Shown: one piece after another, positions 63,807 through 64,000 of the stretch
Position numbering within the stretch: position 1 is the stretch's first letter
Layout of the letters: each line of letters begins with the position of its first letter
Origin: Arthrobacter zhaoxinii
GTDB lineage: Bacteria > Actinomycetota > Actinomycetes > Actinomycetales > Micrococcaceae
Length of the DNA: 64,000 bases
Assembly: GCF_024385505.1 (NCBI RefSeq)
Contig: NZ_JANFLT010000002.1
Coordinates: 434,001 to 498,000 of the forward strand
Direction of reading: 5' to 3'
Notes under the pieces: generated by a model
The model's database searches: none
The model's input: the letters and a program-made list of their open reading frames with translations, nothing else
Told to the model about the DNA's origin: nothing
Translations under genes and position numbers: made by a program

Positions 63807-64000
63807 GCGAAATAGTCTCAGCATTCCCTGCACCCCCCGGCAATTCCCCCGACGGTTCCCCGGAACCTTCCCCGGCAGCTGTTCCCGCCGTCCTGGCCCA
63901 GGTCCGCGAAACCTACGCATCCGGGCGTACCCGGCCCCTCGCCTGGCGGCGGGAGCAGCTCGAGGGGCTCATCCGCCTGTTTCACGAGCGGGAACAGGAA
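63803..64000 (+). CDS. Aldehyde dehydrogenase, N-terminal part (cut by window end)
   Basis: Only the first 66 codons are in the window. The protein starts MSEIVSAFPAPPGNSPDG and, from about residue 30, reads VLAQVRETYASGRTRPLAWRREQLEGLI, the N-terminal helix of coniferyl-type aldehyde dehydrogenases (segment continues LFHEREQE at the edge). The ATG overlaps the SDR stop by 4 nt. Catalytic Cys and Glu lie beyond the window, so activity cannot be judged. It is probably the second enzyme of an alcohol-to-acid pathway with the SDR. Confidence 0.8.
   Translation, partial: MSEIVSAFPAPPGNSPDGSPEPSPAAVPAVLAQVRETYASGRTRPLAWRREQLEGLIRLFHEREQE

Overview
The window is a GC-rich chromosomal segment from a high-GC Gram-positive bacterium. 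The best fit is Arthrobacter or a close relative (Micrococcaceae, Actinomycetota). This rests on the order gyrB-gyrA-DUF3566-tRNA-Ile-DLW39-tRNA-Ala, followed by ppiA, a rhomboid protease, crgA, a class E sortase, a PabA/TrpG-type amidotransferase and the pknB-pknA-pbpA-rodA-pstP-fhaB-fhaA cluster on the opposite strand. That is the replication-origin-proximal order of actinobacteria, so oriC/dnaA should lie a few kb to the left of base 1. I found no insertion sequence, prophage, integrase, CRISPR array or rRNA operon.

Layout. 0-6 kb: DNA gyrase, a small membrane protein and two tRNAs. 6-10.5 kb: DMT exporter, an 11-residue-repeat membrane protein, cyclophilin, rhomboid protease, then a non-coding stretch packed with DnaA boxes, then crgA. 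10.7-21.7 kb: sortase, a 56-aa membrane protein, an amidotransferase, and a seven-gene operon read leftwards (fhaA-fhaB-pstP-rodA-pbpA-pknA-pknB) that couples Ser/Thr phosphorylation to cell-wall elongation and division. 22-28 kb: tRNA-Leu, a divergent DUF5997/LysR-like pair, VOC protein, Na+/H+ antiporter, YdjM-type membrane protein, gluconate kinase and its likely GntR regulator. 28-44 kb: a stress and genome-protection neighbourhood with Dps, SRPBCC protein, Rieske/FAD oxidoreductase plus SDR, Ku, AIM24, SoxR with a flavin reductase, pentapeptide-repeat protein, L,D-transpeptidase and three-domain LigD. 44-54 kb: phosphoketolase, SRPBCC, SDR with a LacI regulator, an AlkZ-like glycosylase, a single-domain (p)ppGpp synthetase, hydrolase, sugar kinase, PEBP protein. 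54-64 kb: HAD phosphatase; an overlapping three-gene membrane-lipid operon (MprF-like aminoacyl-phosphatidylglycerol synthase, membrane alpha/beta hydrolase, PAP2 phosphatase); GDPD, glycerate kinase, nucleobase permease, and an SDR coupled to an aldehyde dehydrogenase cut by the window end.

Most genes are ordinary actinobacterial housekeeping or accessory genes. The observations most worth a second look are: the DnaA-box cluster at about 9.9-10.1 kb; the protein built from eight exact 11-residue repeats; the LysR-like effector domain without its own DNA-binding domain, divergent from a small DUF5997 protein that may have a helix-turn-helix; a textbook SoxR promoter with 19-bp spacer in front of the flavin reductase; the MprF/hydrolase/PAP2 operon; and a recurrent leaderless start design, with a TANNNT box 6-7 nt before the start codon, at about ten genes.
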